From Salvia splendens (taxonomy: Eukaryota > Streptophyta > Magnoliopsida > Lamiales > Lamiaceae), in assembly GCF_004379255.2 (NCBI RefSeq), contig NC_056033.1:20948209-21012208 (forward strand): a DNA stretch of 64,000 nucleotides, written 5' to 3'. The notes under the pieces were generated by a model. It searched no databases. It had not been told where the DNA came from and saw nothing but the letters and a program-made list of their open reading frames with translations. The translations under genes were made by a program, and so were the position numbers. This document shows positions 1 through 11,824 of this stretch, in pieces (within the stretch, counting starts at the first letter, position 1; every line of letters starts with the position of its first letter).

Positions 1-2742
1 TAGACACTAAATTTAATTTCTCTGACACTCAAACCCTTCGAATCTCTTCCAAACTCTCCTAATCGCTTCCAAACTCTCCGATTGCATTCAAACCGTAGTT
101 TCTTTAGTTTCGAAGGTAAATCCATCCAAATTCTGTAATATGATATCGGAAAACGCTCAATGATCATCGAAGAAAGGTTGGATGAAGTTTTTTACTTATT
201 TCACTTTTGTTTTTGCTCGATTTTATCATTTTGCCTGCGATTATCCTTTTTTTTAGATTCTATAGTTTTTTAGTGTAGATTTATAGTTACATATTACAGC
301 ATGATGAATTTTCTTTGAATTTACTTCATACTTGATTTTGTATCATCAATACATACCTTGTTCCATATCCTAACTCAGCGGTTTTTAGATTCTAAATCAG
401 CGGTTTATGCGAAGAAGTTTATCATTATTTAGTATCTCAGTGAATAATTTTGGGCTATATTAAGTGTGTATTCATTCATTTGACCACTTTTTTTGTATGT
501 CTTCTAGCCTCAAAGCGTGGGAGGTCACAAAATAACGATGAAGAAGAAATGCTTGCCAGAAAGAAACAGGATAAAGGAAAGAGTGTTAAAGATATTAGTT
601 ATAAAGTTCCTTCGTGTGATGAAATTTAAAGTTCAATTAGGGAGGCTGCATATGCTATTAGTAAAATGATGAGGTATATAAAGGATGCCGCAGCAAATAC
701 CAATGACACCAATTGCTTCAAAGTTACAGCTATAAATGCACTAAAGATGGTTGGTGTGGAGGTTGATCAAGGGGACCAAGCTGTGTCTAATCCAATTGGA
801 AACATGACACAAGCTATGGAAGAGGATCAAGAAGATGATCCAGAATGGATTCAGCTTATGGAAAAAATGATGGAAGCCCATGATGAAAAATGCAAATTAG
901 TGAATGAAGGAACATCAATTTTGCCTGATATTAACTTGGAAAAGAAACCAGTACGTTGAAGATTTGGGAAACAATTTATTTACTTTTTTGAGTTTTTATT
1001 CTTATGTTATATCACATTTCACTTTTTGCAGGAGACAAATGATTATAATCCCTCAACCGAAATAGTAGTTTACAATCCAGACATGGTAAGTGTTAAGCAA
1101 TGATATATCTCATCCATTCACCAACACTTTTAACAAACATGAAGTGAACTATATGTCTTATATAGTGAAGTTTTCATATCATTTTTGCCCTGACAGGCAA
1201 CTGCTAGGATTGAACAAATGGAGAGGATGGTCCAGGCCAAAACCAAGTTTACCTTGAAGGAGTCACAAATCTTTTTGTGGATTATGACAACATATGAATC
1301 AAATGAGTAAGATTTATATTATAGTTCTGATTTAGAAGAAAAATATACAAAAGATGTGCTAACACACACACATATTTGAACAGGGATGCCATAGTGTATG
1401 ATGATAATGTCATAACGGTAACAAAAAGAGAATTTTGTTCACTATTGCCACGTACGCTAATAGAAGTTGGTGTGATCAGTGCACGGGCTTCTTATTTGAA
1501 TAATATGGAAGGATATAGGGCTCTATCTTCATCAAGGCGCCTCTTTTTCACAACATACCCATCCGTAAGAATAATATAAATTTTGAAAAATAAATTGCAT
1601 GGTATATGTTCATTATAAAGCATGATTATATATGCTTGTCTATCATCTTCATCAGCAGCAGCATCAGGAAGTTTCTCTCCTAATACACAAAAGATTTCAG
1701 TGTGTTAAACGATTTATGTCATTATATAAAGTCAAAGTATCATTTTATCCCCTGAAACTATCATTTTATCCCCTGAAACCATCATTTTATCAAGTGCAAC
1801 TATAATTATATCAAGTGCAACTAGTAAGTTTATCATTTTACCCACTAAAACTATCATTTTATTCCCAGAACCTATCATTTTCAATTATTTCCATCCAAAT
1901 TTGACTTGTCTCATCTTTCAGCTGTAAAAAATTGTTGACCGGCCTTATGGGGTCGACCTCATGACTCTATTTGATAGATTCTGTGACAATTTACAAACTG
2001 AGGTTGAACAAATTCCGTATTTCAAATGGGACGATGTAGATTTGGTAAATACTGAACACAATTGATTCTTTGTTATATTACTAATTGTTTTTATTCTGAA
2101 ATTATTATTATTATCTATGTAGGTGTTCTTTCCAATATGTGCTGTAGAACATTACTATACCATATGCTTCAGATTTAGTACTAAAAGTATAGTGGTGATT
2201 GACAATTCGAAGAATGCTGACGATGAGGACGTATTAATCAAATATGGTGGCATACCTGGAAATGTGGTAGGTATACATGATATATAGTGAAGTATTTTTG
2301 TGATTACAGTGAAGTATAACACTCTTTATAGTGAACTACATCTGATATTCATAATGATATATTGCAGAGATTGTTTTTTTGTCATTTTTTGACAAAAATG
2401 AGGTATCACAACCAAAGCAAATCAATAAAGTATGCGAGCATAGTAAAGCTCAAAATGCCTTGGAGAACAACATCAAATGTAGAAGATTGTGGAGTTTTTT
2501 TTATGCGACATTTGGAATGTTATTATGGTGAGCGTGAACAAGATTGGAATTGTGGATTAACTGCAAGAAGCAATGGAATACTCCAAAGACTGAGAGCAAA
2601 GTATTGCAGCGTATTATTATTGTCAGAAAAAAAACCATGAGGCATTGAATATCTTGTCACTAGCATCAAAGCATTATGAAGAATATGGGAAAATAAATAA
2701 CACAGATGTGGAAAAAATGATTGGAAACTTCAAGCGTTCATA
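1..2742 (+). pseudogene. Ulp1-protease-domain gene, copy A (decayed)
   Basis: Left copy of two tandem relatives; its 5' end may lie outside the window. The reading matching exon 1 of copy B starts at ATG 140 but has TGA at 161-163 where copy B has GCA. A second exon from about 508 has an in-frame TAA at 627-629. Later exons lie near 1197-1305, 1383-1563, 1923-2045, 2123-2265 and 2367-2740 and together encode a C48 (Ulp1/SENP) peptidase fold: His in the EHYYT stretch, Asp in VVIDN, Cys in EDCGVFFMRH. The usual oxyanion-hole Gln before the Cys (PWQND in copy B) reads PWRTT here. The last exon shifts frame at an 8-A run (2627-2634); one base away the frame reopens and runs to TAA near 2740, matching the copy B C-terminus. 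Plant Ulp1 genes of this type usually belong to transposons. With two nonsense codons and a frameshift I call it a pseudogene; the family is sure, the element class is not. Confidence 0.8.
1640..1890 (-). repeat. Inverted microexon plus minisatellite fragment inside copy A intron
   Basis: Read on the minus strand this stretch matches the region around 5500-5640 of copy B: minisatellite units, then the run AACACACTGAAATCTTTTG, a TTAG acceptor, and most of the 63-nt microexon coding for Pro-Asp-Ala-Ala-Ala-Asp-Glu-Asp-like residues. It lies in the intron between the exons ending near 1563 and starting near 1923, opposite to the host gene. Breakpoints are approximate. Confidence 0.8.
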
Positions 2743-2944
2743 AACTATTGTAGAAAACTTCATTTAAATTCAATAGCAAGTACTTATTGTACATTAATAT
2801 CTTGTTTACTATTTAATTCACTGTTGTGTTGTATCTATTTACTTCACTGAATAAGGAACTAGTGTTTTGTGAACAAGAGTGGAGTAAAATCCGAATAAGA
2901 GTGACGTGTTTTGCTTGTTAAATGATACTTTTACTGATTTGTAG

Positions 2945-4520
2945 GTATGTACATTCCTGTTTGTGATGATGCCTTGAAGCCAATAATTGGTAGTTAAGAT
3001 GATACTTTTGGCTTATAAATGTTAGGTTTACTGGATAAAATGATAGTTTTGCTTAATAGAATGATACTCTGAGTTGATAAAATGATACTTTTGTGGATAG
3101 AATGATACTCTGAGTTGACAAAATGATAGTTTTGCCGGATAAAATGATACTCTGAGTTTATAAAATGATAAATGGTACTCGCAGCAGATAAAATGAGATT
3201 TCTATCCTATAAAATGACAAAATGATACATGCCGCCGATAAAATGATATTTCTAACTGATAGAATGATACTTTGAATTGATAAAATGATACTTTTGTTTT
3301 TAAAATGATACATTCATCATAAAATGAAACTTTAACCTGATAAAATGATAATCTAACCTTATAAAATTATATATAAGCTGAAGAAATGGCATATAAGCTG
3401 ATAAAATGACATAAAAATGATAAAATGATAGTTTTACCAGATAGAATGATACTTTAAGTTGATAAAATGATACTTTTGGCTTATAAATGTTAGGTTTACT
3501 ATATAAAATGGTAGTTTTGCCGGATAGAATGATACTCTGAGTTTATAAAATGATAAATATTACTCCCAGTAGATAAAATCATATTTCTAACCTATAAAAT
3601 GACAAAATGATACTTGCAGCCGATAAAAGGATATTTCTGACTGCTAGAATGATACTTTGAGTTGATAAAATGATACATTTGTTTATAAATGTTAGATTTA
3701 CTGCATAAAATGATAGTTTTGACTGATAGAATGATACTCTGAGTTGATAAAATGATACTTTTATTGATATGTAGGTTTTACATTCTTGGTAGTTAAGGAG
3801 ATACTTCTGGCTTATAAATGTTAGGTTTACTGTATAAAATGATAGTTTTGCCGGATAGAATGAGACTCTGAGTTTATAAAATGTTAAATGTTACTCGCAG
3901 CAGATAAAATGATATTTCTGAATGATAGAATGATACTTTGAGTTGATAAAATGATACTTTTGTTTATAAAATGCAACATTGATATAAAATGACACTTTAA
4001 CCTGATAAAATGATAATATAAGCGGATAAAATGACAGCAATCTTATAAAATGATATATAAGCTGAAGAAATGGCATATAAGCTGATAAAATGACATAAAA
4101 ATGATAAAATGATAGTTTTGCCGGATAGAATGATACTTTAAGTTGATAAAATGATACTTTTGGCTTATAAATGTTAGGTTTACAACATAAAATGATAGTT
4201 TTGACGGATAGAATGATACTCTGAGTTGATAAAATGATACTTTTACTGATATGTAGTTATGTACATTCCTGTTTGTAATGATGCTTTGAAGCCAATGATT
4301 GGTAGTTAAGATGTACTTTTGGCTTATAAATGATAGGTTTACTGTATAAAATGATAGTTTTGCCGGATAGAATGATACTCTGAGTTGATAAAATGATACT
4401 TTTATTTATAAAATCATATTTCTAACCTATAAAATGATAAAATGATACTTGCAGCCGATAAAATGATATTTCTGATTGATAGAATGATACTCTGAGTTGA
4501 TAAAATGATACTTTTGAAAG
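2945..4520. repeat. GATAAAATGATA minisatellite, block 1
   Basis: About 1.6 kb of degenerate 20-21-bp units built on GATAAAATGATA followed by CTTTTG, GTTTTG or CTCTGAGTT. Longer cassettes recur, including GCTTATAAATGTTAGGTTTAC followed by a GCCGGATAGAATGATA unit. It follows the 3' end of copy A and stops just before the 5' end of copy B. Minus-strand open frames here (for example 3891-4076) arise because the unit length is a multiple of three and lacks stops on that strand. Confidence 0.9.
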
Positions 4521-4707
4521 GATTGAACTTTTGACAAATCCAAACTTTTAAAGGATTGAACTATAATTTTATACCTAACATTATTTTTTCATAAGTTGGA
4601 GTATTTTGTGGTTACTTTAATAAAGTGGGGATAAATAATTAATAAAATATATGAGGGCAAAATTGTCATTTCTTTTTCTAATTGGCGCTTCGATAGAAAA
4701 CGTGAAC
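4521..4707. other. Short spacer upstream of copy B
   Basis: AT-rich single-copy-looking DNA between the minisatellite and the 5' repeat of copy B. No gene seen; it probably holds the copy B promoter or the edge of the duplicated unit. Confidence 0.4.
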
Positions 4708-5130
4708 TAGACGCTAAATTTGATTTCTCTGACACTCAAACCCTTCGAATCGCTTCCAAACCTTCCGAATCGCTTCCAAACTCTCCGATCGCATTCAAAC
4801 CGTAGTTTCTTCAGTTTCGAAGGTAAATCCATCCAAATTCTGTAATATGACGTCGAGAAATGCTCAAGCATCATCGAAGAAAGGTTGGATGAAGTTTTTT
4901 ACTTATTTCACTTTTGTTTTTGCTCGATTTTATCATTTTGCCTGCGATTCTCCTTTTTTTAGATTCTATTGTTTTTTAGTGTAGATTTAGAGTTACATAT
5001 GACAGCATGATGAATTTACTTCTAATTTACATCATACTTGGTTTTGTATCATCAATACAAAACTCATATCCTAACACAGCGGTTTTTAGATTCTAAATCA
5101 GCGGTTTATTCGAAGAAGTTTATCAGTGTC
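4708..5130 (+). repeat. 5' direct repeat shared by the two Ulp1 gene copies
   Basis: This stretch matches window positions 1 to about 425 with scattered substitutions and small indels. It covers the leader (GACACTCAAACCCTTCG and the GCTTCCAAACTCTCCGAT runs), the first exon and the start of intron 1. It shows that the two genes are duplicates of one unit and gives a register for comparing them. Confidence 0.85.
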
Positions 5131-5364
5131 TATAGCAAATGTGTGACTATAGCGGCAAAACTCATATTGATAAAGCGAATAGTTGAGATCCGTTAGTTTA
5201 TCAGTATCTGCAACCATATCCTAACCTCCGTTAGTTTAGAAAAATGTGTGCAGCAGTAATGCAGATTCGAAGAAGTTTATTTGAGTGCTGATTTTGTGAG
5301 TAGTGTTTTGTTCTACTTAAGTGACAAGTTTTGCTCTCTCCCCTGTATTGAAGTCTTTGAAATT

Positions 5365-6365
5365 TAGTAAATGATAGTTTCAGGTGATAAAATGATATTT
5401 TCAAGTGATAAAATGATAGTTTCATGTGATAAAATGATAGTTTCAGGTGCTAAAATGATATTTTCAAGTGATAAAATGATAGTTTCATGTGATAAAATGA
5501 TAGTTTCAGGTGCTAAAATGATACTTTGACTTTATATAATGACATAAATCGTTTAACACACTGAAATCTTTTGTGTATTAGGAAACAACATTCCTGATGC
5601 TGTTGCTGATGATGATGTTAGACTCTTAATGATGGTTTCAGAAGGTAAAATGATAAATCTTTTGTGTATTTATGATACATCTCTAAATTGAAAATGATAG
5701 TTTCAGGGGATAAAATTATAGTTGCACTTGATAAAATGATGGTTTCAGGGGATAAAATGATAGTTTTAGGTTATAAAATGATAGTTTCAGGTTATAAAAT
5801 GATAGTTTCAGTGTGTAAAATGATAGGTTCAGTGATAAAATGATACTTTTACATCATAAAATGATAGTTTTCAAATGATAATATGATACTTTTGCATAAA
5901 ATAATGATAGTTTCGGGGAATAAAATTATAGTTTCAGTGGGTAAAATGATAAACTTACTAGTTGCACTTGATAAAATTATAGTTGCACTTGATAAAATGA
6001 TGGTTTCAGGGGATAAAATGATAGTTTCAGTGGATAAAATGATACTTTTACTTTATATAATGACATAAATTGTTTAACACACTGAAATCTTTTGTGTATT
6101 AGGAACAAACATTCCTGCTGTTGGTGCTGATCATGATGATAGACATTTAGTGATGGTTTCAGAAGGTAAAACGATAAATCTTTTGTGTATTAATGATAAA
6201 TCTCTACATTGAAAATGATAGTTTCAGAAGGTAAAATGATAGTTGCACTTGATAAAATGATAGTTGCACTTGATAAAATGAAAGTTTCAGGGGATAAAAT
6301 GATAGTTTCAGGGGGTAAAATGATAGTTTCTGGGGATAAAATGATACTTTGACTTAATATAATGG
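5365..6365. repeat. Minisatellite block 2 with tandem 63-nt microexons
   Basis: Units of the form GATAAAATGATAGTTTCAG(G) and GATAAAATTATAGTTGCACTT fill the introns of copy B. Inside the array a longer unit recurs: minisatellite, then CACTGAAATCTTTTGTGTATTAG, then an exon-like stretch rich in GAT codons, then GTAAAATGATAAATCTTTTGTG. It occurs at about 5545, 6075 and 6375, the last being the start of the large exon. Exon and minisatellite have thus been duplicated together. Confidence 0.85.
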
Positions 6366-8035
6366 CATAAACCGTTTAACACACTGAAATCTTTTGTGTA
6401 TTAGGTGATGCTGATGCTGCTGATGATGATAGACTATTAGCAGATGAAATAGAAAGTATAAAAAATAACAAGAAAAGAAAGAATGATGATGCAAGTAAGA
6501 AGAAGGCAGCTGCAAATAAGTGCAAGAAAATAGTTATTCAAGATGATACAGCCATTCACTCACCGACTTTGTCAGGAAGAAGGAATACTGACTTCTTCGT
6601 AAATATGCTCGAAACTCTAAACAAGAATAAAAAAAGAGTTGTAAGAGAGATTGGGTTTGGCGCACTCCTAAACTTCAAAATAAGAAGTTTCCCAAGATCA
6701 TTGGCTTATTATCTGATTTACAACTTTAACCATAAAAGTTGTTCAATTAAATTGAACAGCGGGGAATCACTATTTTTAGATGATGAAGATGTTCATATTA
6801 CTCTTGGGTTCCCGATGGGATCTTTACCTATGAGTAGGATCAAATTTCAGAAAAATATCAACATCAAAAGTGAAATTGCTAGATTCTGTAAAGGTGGAGA
6901 AAAAAAAATATGGTTCCAGCGTATGTTGTAGAGCAGATGATGAAAGACGAAGAAGGTGGTGAGTGGTTCAAAAGGAATTTTATGATTCTGGTGGAGTATG
7001 CCTTGATCAACACCCCTGTTGATGGAAATCTGAGCCCACAAGTTTTAGATTACATAGCTGATGTGGAGAAGATCAAAGAATACAATTGGTGTAGTTATGT
7101 CATATCCAAATTGCTTGAAACACAAAAGAGATGGAAAAGAAACACAGCAAAGATATTTACAGGACCAGTTATCTTTGTAGTGGTAAGATTATATTTTTTT
7201 TCCATTGTCTATGAATCTATTTACAAAAAAACTAATATTTAGTTTTTGTTAATGTAGGCCTGTTACGTCGACAGAATTGTGTTTGAAAAAAAAATGGTGC
7301 CGAGATGCTATCCAACAGTTAAGGGTTGGACTGCCGAACTGCTGAAAGAAATGCAAAGAGCAGAAATGAGTGGTTCAGATTTTGGTCTCGGTCATAAGTA
7401 TGACCGATATAAAAAGCAACCACATGAAGAGAACGATGAAGATGATGAATCTGAATCCGAAGATGATGATCCTGAAGATGTAAAAGCTTTGAAGATGAAA
7501 GATCATGAGGAAGAGGCGACAACAAGTGGAAGTCAAGAAAAGACTTTCATAGATCAATGGAAGTAAGCTGCCAGGGATTGTAAAGCGTCAATGTCGAATA
7601 TGCTTGATGTCCTTGAAGGAGCGCCGGGTGAACTGAGAAAGCTTGATAGCTTTAAGATAATATGTGATACAACAAGAAACGCAATGGGAGTGAGAGAGGA
7701 AGGTGTGCAGAATGTTACAGAAAGTCAGAAATCAATGTCACATGCTATGAGCAATGACGAAATTGATGATCCTGAATGGATCGATATCATGATTGAGCTG
7801 ACTAAAGCTGATGAGAGGGCATTTATTCTGAAAAATAGGAATGAATTCCCTACCTTCACTCTCATACCCGAATATGACCAAACTCCTGATGAGAATGAAA
7901 ATTTTAATCGGAAAAAGGATATGGAGAAGGAAAAACTTCCAGAGAAGGAAATGGCTAATAAAGCAGCTCGAGAAGAGAAGGAAAAAGTTCCAGAGAAAGA
8001 AGTTAAATTGTCTCTCAATGATGAATTTGAGGTAA

Positions 8036-8375
8036 CTTTTAAAAATGATAGTTTAAGTACATAAAATGATTGTTTATATGGTTAAGATGATATAGGTTTG
8101 ATGATGTTTTTTGGTTGCTTTGTTTTATTTAAAAAATGATACTTTTGGATCATAAAATGATAGTGTAAGGGTATAAAATGATAGTTTCAAATGATAAAAT
8201 GATAATTTTGCATAAAATGATAGTTTCGTGGAATAAAATGATAGTTTATGTGGATAAAATGATAGGTTCAGTGATAAAATGAAATTTTTGTTTCATAATG
8301 ATAGCTTTAGATTTTTTGCTGATAAAATGATACTTTTGGCTGATAGTATGAGTTCCATTGGGTAAAATAATATCC
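8036..8375. repeat. Minisatellite block 3 (intron of copy B)
   Basis: Degenerate GATAAAATGATAGTTTC-type units between the acidic exon and the exon starting near 8425. Same family as the other blocks, less regular. It occupies an intron. Confidence 0.75.
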
Positions 8376-9954
8376 CTTATGTCAATAACAATTTATATTT
8401 TTGAATGAAAGGACGAAAGAGCATGTGCCATAATATCCAATGTCATGGAGGATATACATGGTGAAACCGGAGATGATGAAGTTTTAAAAGAGAGGGAAGA
8501 AGTTTTGGAAAAGGCCAATGGTAAGAAGAAGGTTTCCAAAGAACCTCCTGTTGAAAAGGAGAAAGTTGCCAGAACCACAAAAAAAATTGTTGAAGCACTA
8601 TGCTCTCCCTACAATGTCAGAGCAGTAAGTATAAAAGGAAAACTGAGTAAAGAAGAGAAGGAAATAATGTACTGGTTGATGAAACATGAAGAAAGCGAAT
8701 AGTAAGTTTTGAATTACATAATTATATTCTTATTAAATTCTTTTAACTAACATTAAATATGATTTTGAAATCAGTTATGAGATGGTTTATGAGAACAACA
8801 TGATGAGCATGTTCAAGATTGATTTCCACAGCCTTGCTCCACGTACATACGTCAGTATCAACATCATAGATGCATGGGTTGTGTACCTCAACCACCATGA
8901 AAAATTCAAATCAAAGGCATCACCGAGTCGCCTTTTCATCAACACCACACCTATGGTACAGTAAATGAATAAATAAATAATAGTGTTACATTAAAAGTTA
9001 AATTTATTTACAAAAATGTAAACATGACAGGTATACAATATCACTGCAAGGGAATCTGGATGGACTCAAGCCGAGGCTCAAAGAAAATTCTGCTCATCGC
9101 TGAATGAATTTGTGTCAAAGATTGAAAATTTCAAATGGGAAGATTATGACATGGTAAGTCATAATGAGATATACATTACAGAACAACATTCCTATATTTT
9201 TGAAAATGGCATTTGTATATACTGTTTTGAAAATTAGATATTCTTTCCGATCTGGGCGCACGAACATTTCTATATCATGTGCTTCAATCTCAAGATTCAA
9301 ATGATGGATGTGATTGACAATGCTCTGATTAGTGAAGAGTTGATTAAGAACAAATATGAAGATGCACCAAGTATGCTGGTATGTTTAGTTAAACGCATTC
9401 AATATTTATTAGTTAAAATGCATTAAATATCATTTAGTACGAACATAATATCATTTTTACTAGTAATAAATATCATTTTTTATCAACCTCATGTATGTTT
9501 TGTGTTATTTGAATAGAAAATTTTCTTCCGGAATTATCTTGGAGATGGAGTTAATCCATCAATGGAGAGAATTGTCAAAATGTCAAAAACCAGGCACATG
9601 ACTTTGCCATGGCAGAACGATACAAATAAAGTTGATTGTGGAATTTATGTGATGCGCCATATGGAGACTTACATGGGTGGTCCTGTTCGTAACTGGAATT
9701 CTGGTTTAACGAAGAAGGGGACAGAGGCTTTCATAAAACTCCGTGCCAAATATACTGAAGCATTGCTTGTTGGAGATACAAACAAGAAGGCTTTTGAGAC
9801 ATTTTCAAATATACAGCAGAAGTTTCAGAATGATAGCAAAAAAGGGGAAATCGATATTGAAAAGATGATTAGAGAATTTAAACCCCCTAAAGAGAACTAG
9901 TAGTTGTAATAGTAAATTGTATGACTTGATACTATTGTTTTGTAATAGTGGTGT

Positions 9955-11342
9955 CGAATATAATCTGAGTTGATAATCTGAGTTGATAAATCTAAGTTGA
10001 TAAAATGATACTTTTGGTTTATATATGTTAGGTTTACTGCATACAATGATAGTTTTGCCTGATAGAATGATACCCTGAGTTGATAAAATGATACTTTTGA
10101 TTGATAAAATGATACTTTTGACTGATAAAATGATATATGTTAGGTTTATTGCATAGAATGATAGTTTTGCCGGATAGAATGATACTCTGAGTTGATAAAA
10201 TGATAATTTTGACTTATAAAATGATAAAATGATATATGTTAGGTTTATTGCATAGAATGATAATTTTGCCAGAATCTATCATTTTATCGTGTAGAATGAT
10301 ATATGTTAGGTTTATTGCATAGAATGATACTCTGAGTTGATAAAATGATACTTTTGACTGAGTTGATAAAATGATACTTTTGACTGATAAAATGATAAGA
10401 TTATAAAATGATATATGTTAGGTTTATTGCATAGAATGATAGTTTTGCAGGATAGAATGATACTCTGAGTTGATAAAATGATACTTTTGACTGATAAAAT
10501 GATACTTTTGACTGATAAAATGATACTTTTGACTGATAAAATGTTACTTTTGACTGATAAAATGATAAAATGATATATGTTAGGTTTATTGCATAGAATG
10601 ATAGTTTTGCCGGATAGAATGATAATCTGAGTTGATAAAATGATACTTTTGGCTTATATATGTTAGGTTTACTGCATACAATGATAGTTTTGCCGGATAG
10701 AATGATACTCTGAGTTGATAAAATGATAGTTTAGACTGATAAAATGATACTTTTGACTGATAAAATGATAAAATGATATATGTTAGGTTTATTGCATAGA
10801 ATGATAGTTTTGCCGGAGAGAATGATAATCTGAGTTGATAAAATGATACTTTTGACTTATAAAATGATAAATTGATAAAATGATATATGTTAGGTTTACT
10901 GCATACAATGATAGTTTGCCGGATAGAATGATAATCTGAGTTGATAAAATGATACTTTTGGCTTATATATGTTAGGTTTACTGCATACAATGATAGTTTT
11001 GCCGGATAGAATGATACTGTGAGTTGATAAAATGATAGTTTTGACTGATAAAATGATACTTTTGACTGATAAAATTATAAAATGATATATGTTAGGTTTA
11101 TTGCATAGAATGATAGTTTTGTCGGATAGAATGATACTCTGAGTTGATAAAGTGATACTTTTGACTTATAAAATGATACTTTTGACTGATAAAATGATAT
11201 ATGTTAGGTTTATTGCATAGAATGATAGTTTTGCCGGATAGAATCATACTCAGAGTTGATAAAATGATAATTTTGTCTGATAAAATGATAAAATAATAAA
11301 ATGATACTTTTGACCTATAAAATGATAAAATGATAACTGACA
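9955..11342. repeat. GATAAAATGATA minisatellite, block 4 with higher-order structure
   Basis: Downstream of copy B. The simplest form is a 21-bp unit ACTGATAAAATGATACTTTTG in head-to-tail copies (best near 10360-10560). Superimposed is a cassette GATATATGTTAGGTTTATTG, then CATAGAATGATAGTTTTG, then CCGGATAGAATGATACTCTG, then one or more 21-mers. It recurs many times between about 10130 and 11250, a higher-order repeat. The 98- and 134-residue minus-strand open frames are repeat artefacts. Confidence 0.9.
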
Positions 11343-11824
11343 AAAATTTATTATGCATCCACACGATTATGCAGACTGTCAAAACACAATTCAATTTACT
11401 CTATCCATGTTGAATCTAGTCCACAACCAATCCACATCAATATAAAAGACTCGGACGCCATATACATACATACATACATACATACATACGTGTAACTGAA
11501 CCTCATACATCTGTTTTCAGAAATTAAAACACGAGTAGTCGCAGCTCAACACCTTACAAACCAGATAGGTGTTCATTTTATCATGTTAAATCCGAATCGA
11601 AGTAGGTGTTCATTTTATCATGTTATCATTTTATCATGAGTGAAATTCAGAAATTAAATGAGCGAAATGACATATTTACCCTATGCGCCTTTTTTATGAA
11701 GGAAAGCTAAGTTTGAATCTGGACCACGTGATTTTAAAAATGTGTGGTCCAGGTTTAGTTATAGGGTTATTACGAAAATTGAGATTATCATTATAATGCA
11801 CCCCTATATATATGTATATAGAAA
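11343..11824. other. Non-coding gap with a CATA microsatellite
   Basis: No gene seen. A (CATA)n run occupies about 11463-11489. A few more TTCATTTTATCATG units near 11570-11640 are stray minisatellite pieces in the opposite orientation. The remainder is AT-rich, with GGACCACGTG followed 30 bp later by GTGGTCCAGG, a small inverted repeat near 11721-11755. Confidence 0.5.

Larger units (their letters stand above)
4847..9900 (+). pseudogene. Ulp1-protease-domain gene, copy B (longer, mildly broken)
   Basis: Exon 1 is 4847-4883 (12 codons plus 1 nt). Two 63-nt microexons follow (5582-5644, 6103-6165), then a large exon from 6405. All share phase 1. The large exon is lysine-rich, then carries the VVREIGFGALLNFKIR and EDVHITLGFPMGSLP segments typical of the N-terminal region of plant transposon-type Ulp1 proteins. 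Frame shifts at a 9-A run (6900-6908) and reopens; the exon ends near 7182. The next exon (about 7258-8035) has acidic low-complexity sequence and an in-frame TAA at 7564-7566. Downstream exons lie near 8425-8699, 8775-8956, 9031-9153, 9239-9378 and 9516-9900. The C-terminal C48 peptidase keeps His (codon 9265-9267), Asp (9316-9318), Gln (9613-9615) and Cys (9637-9639, in VDCGIYVMRH), so the catalytic module looks intact. One frameshift and one stop separate it from the N-terminal part. Mobile-element origin is inferred from family knowledge; no TIRs were found. Confidence 0.8.

Noticed and set aside
1640..11342. CRISPR-like array, because of regularly spaced similar units
   Set aside because: Units are contiguous with no unique spacers, and the sequence is plant nuclear DNA.
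10586..11394. Minus-strand open frames of 134 and 98 residues rich in YHFI and SFYQSK
   Set aside because: They are translations of the 21-bp minisatellite, whose length is a multiple of three; similar frames appear in every block. No start context or non-repeat sequence.
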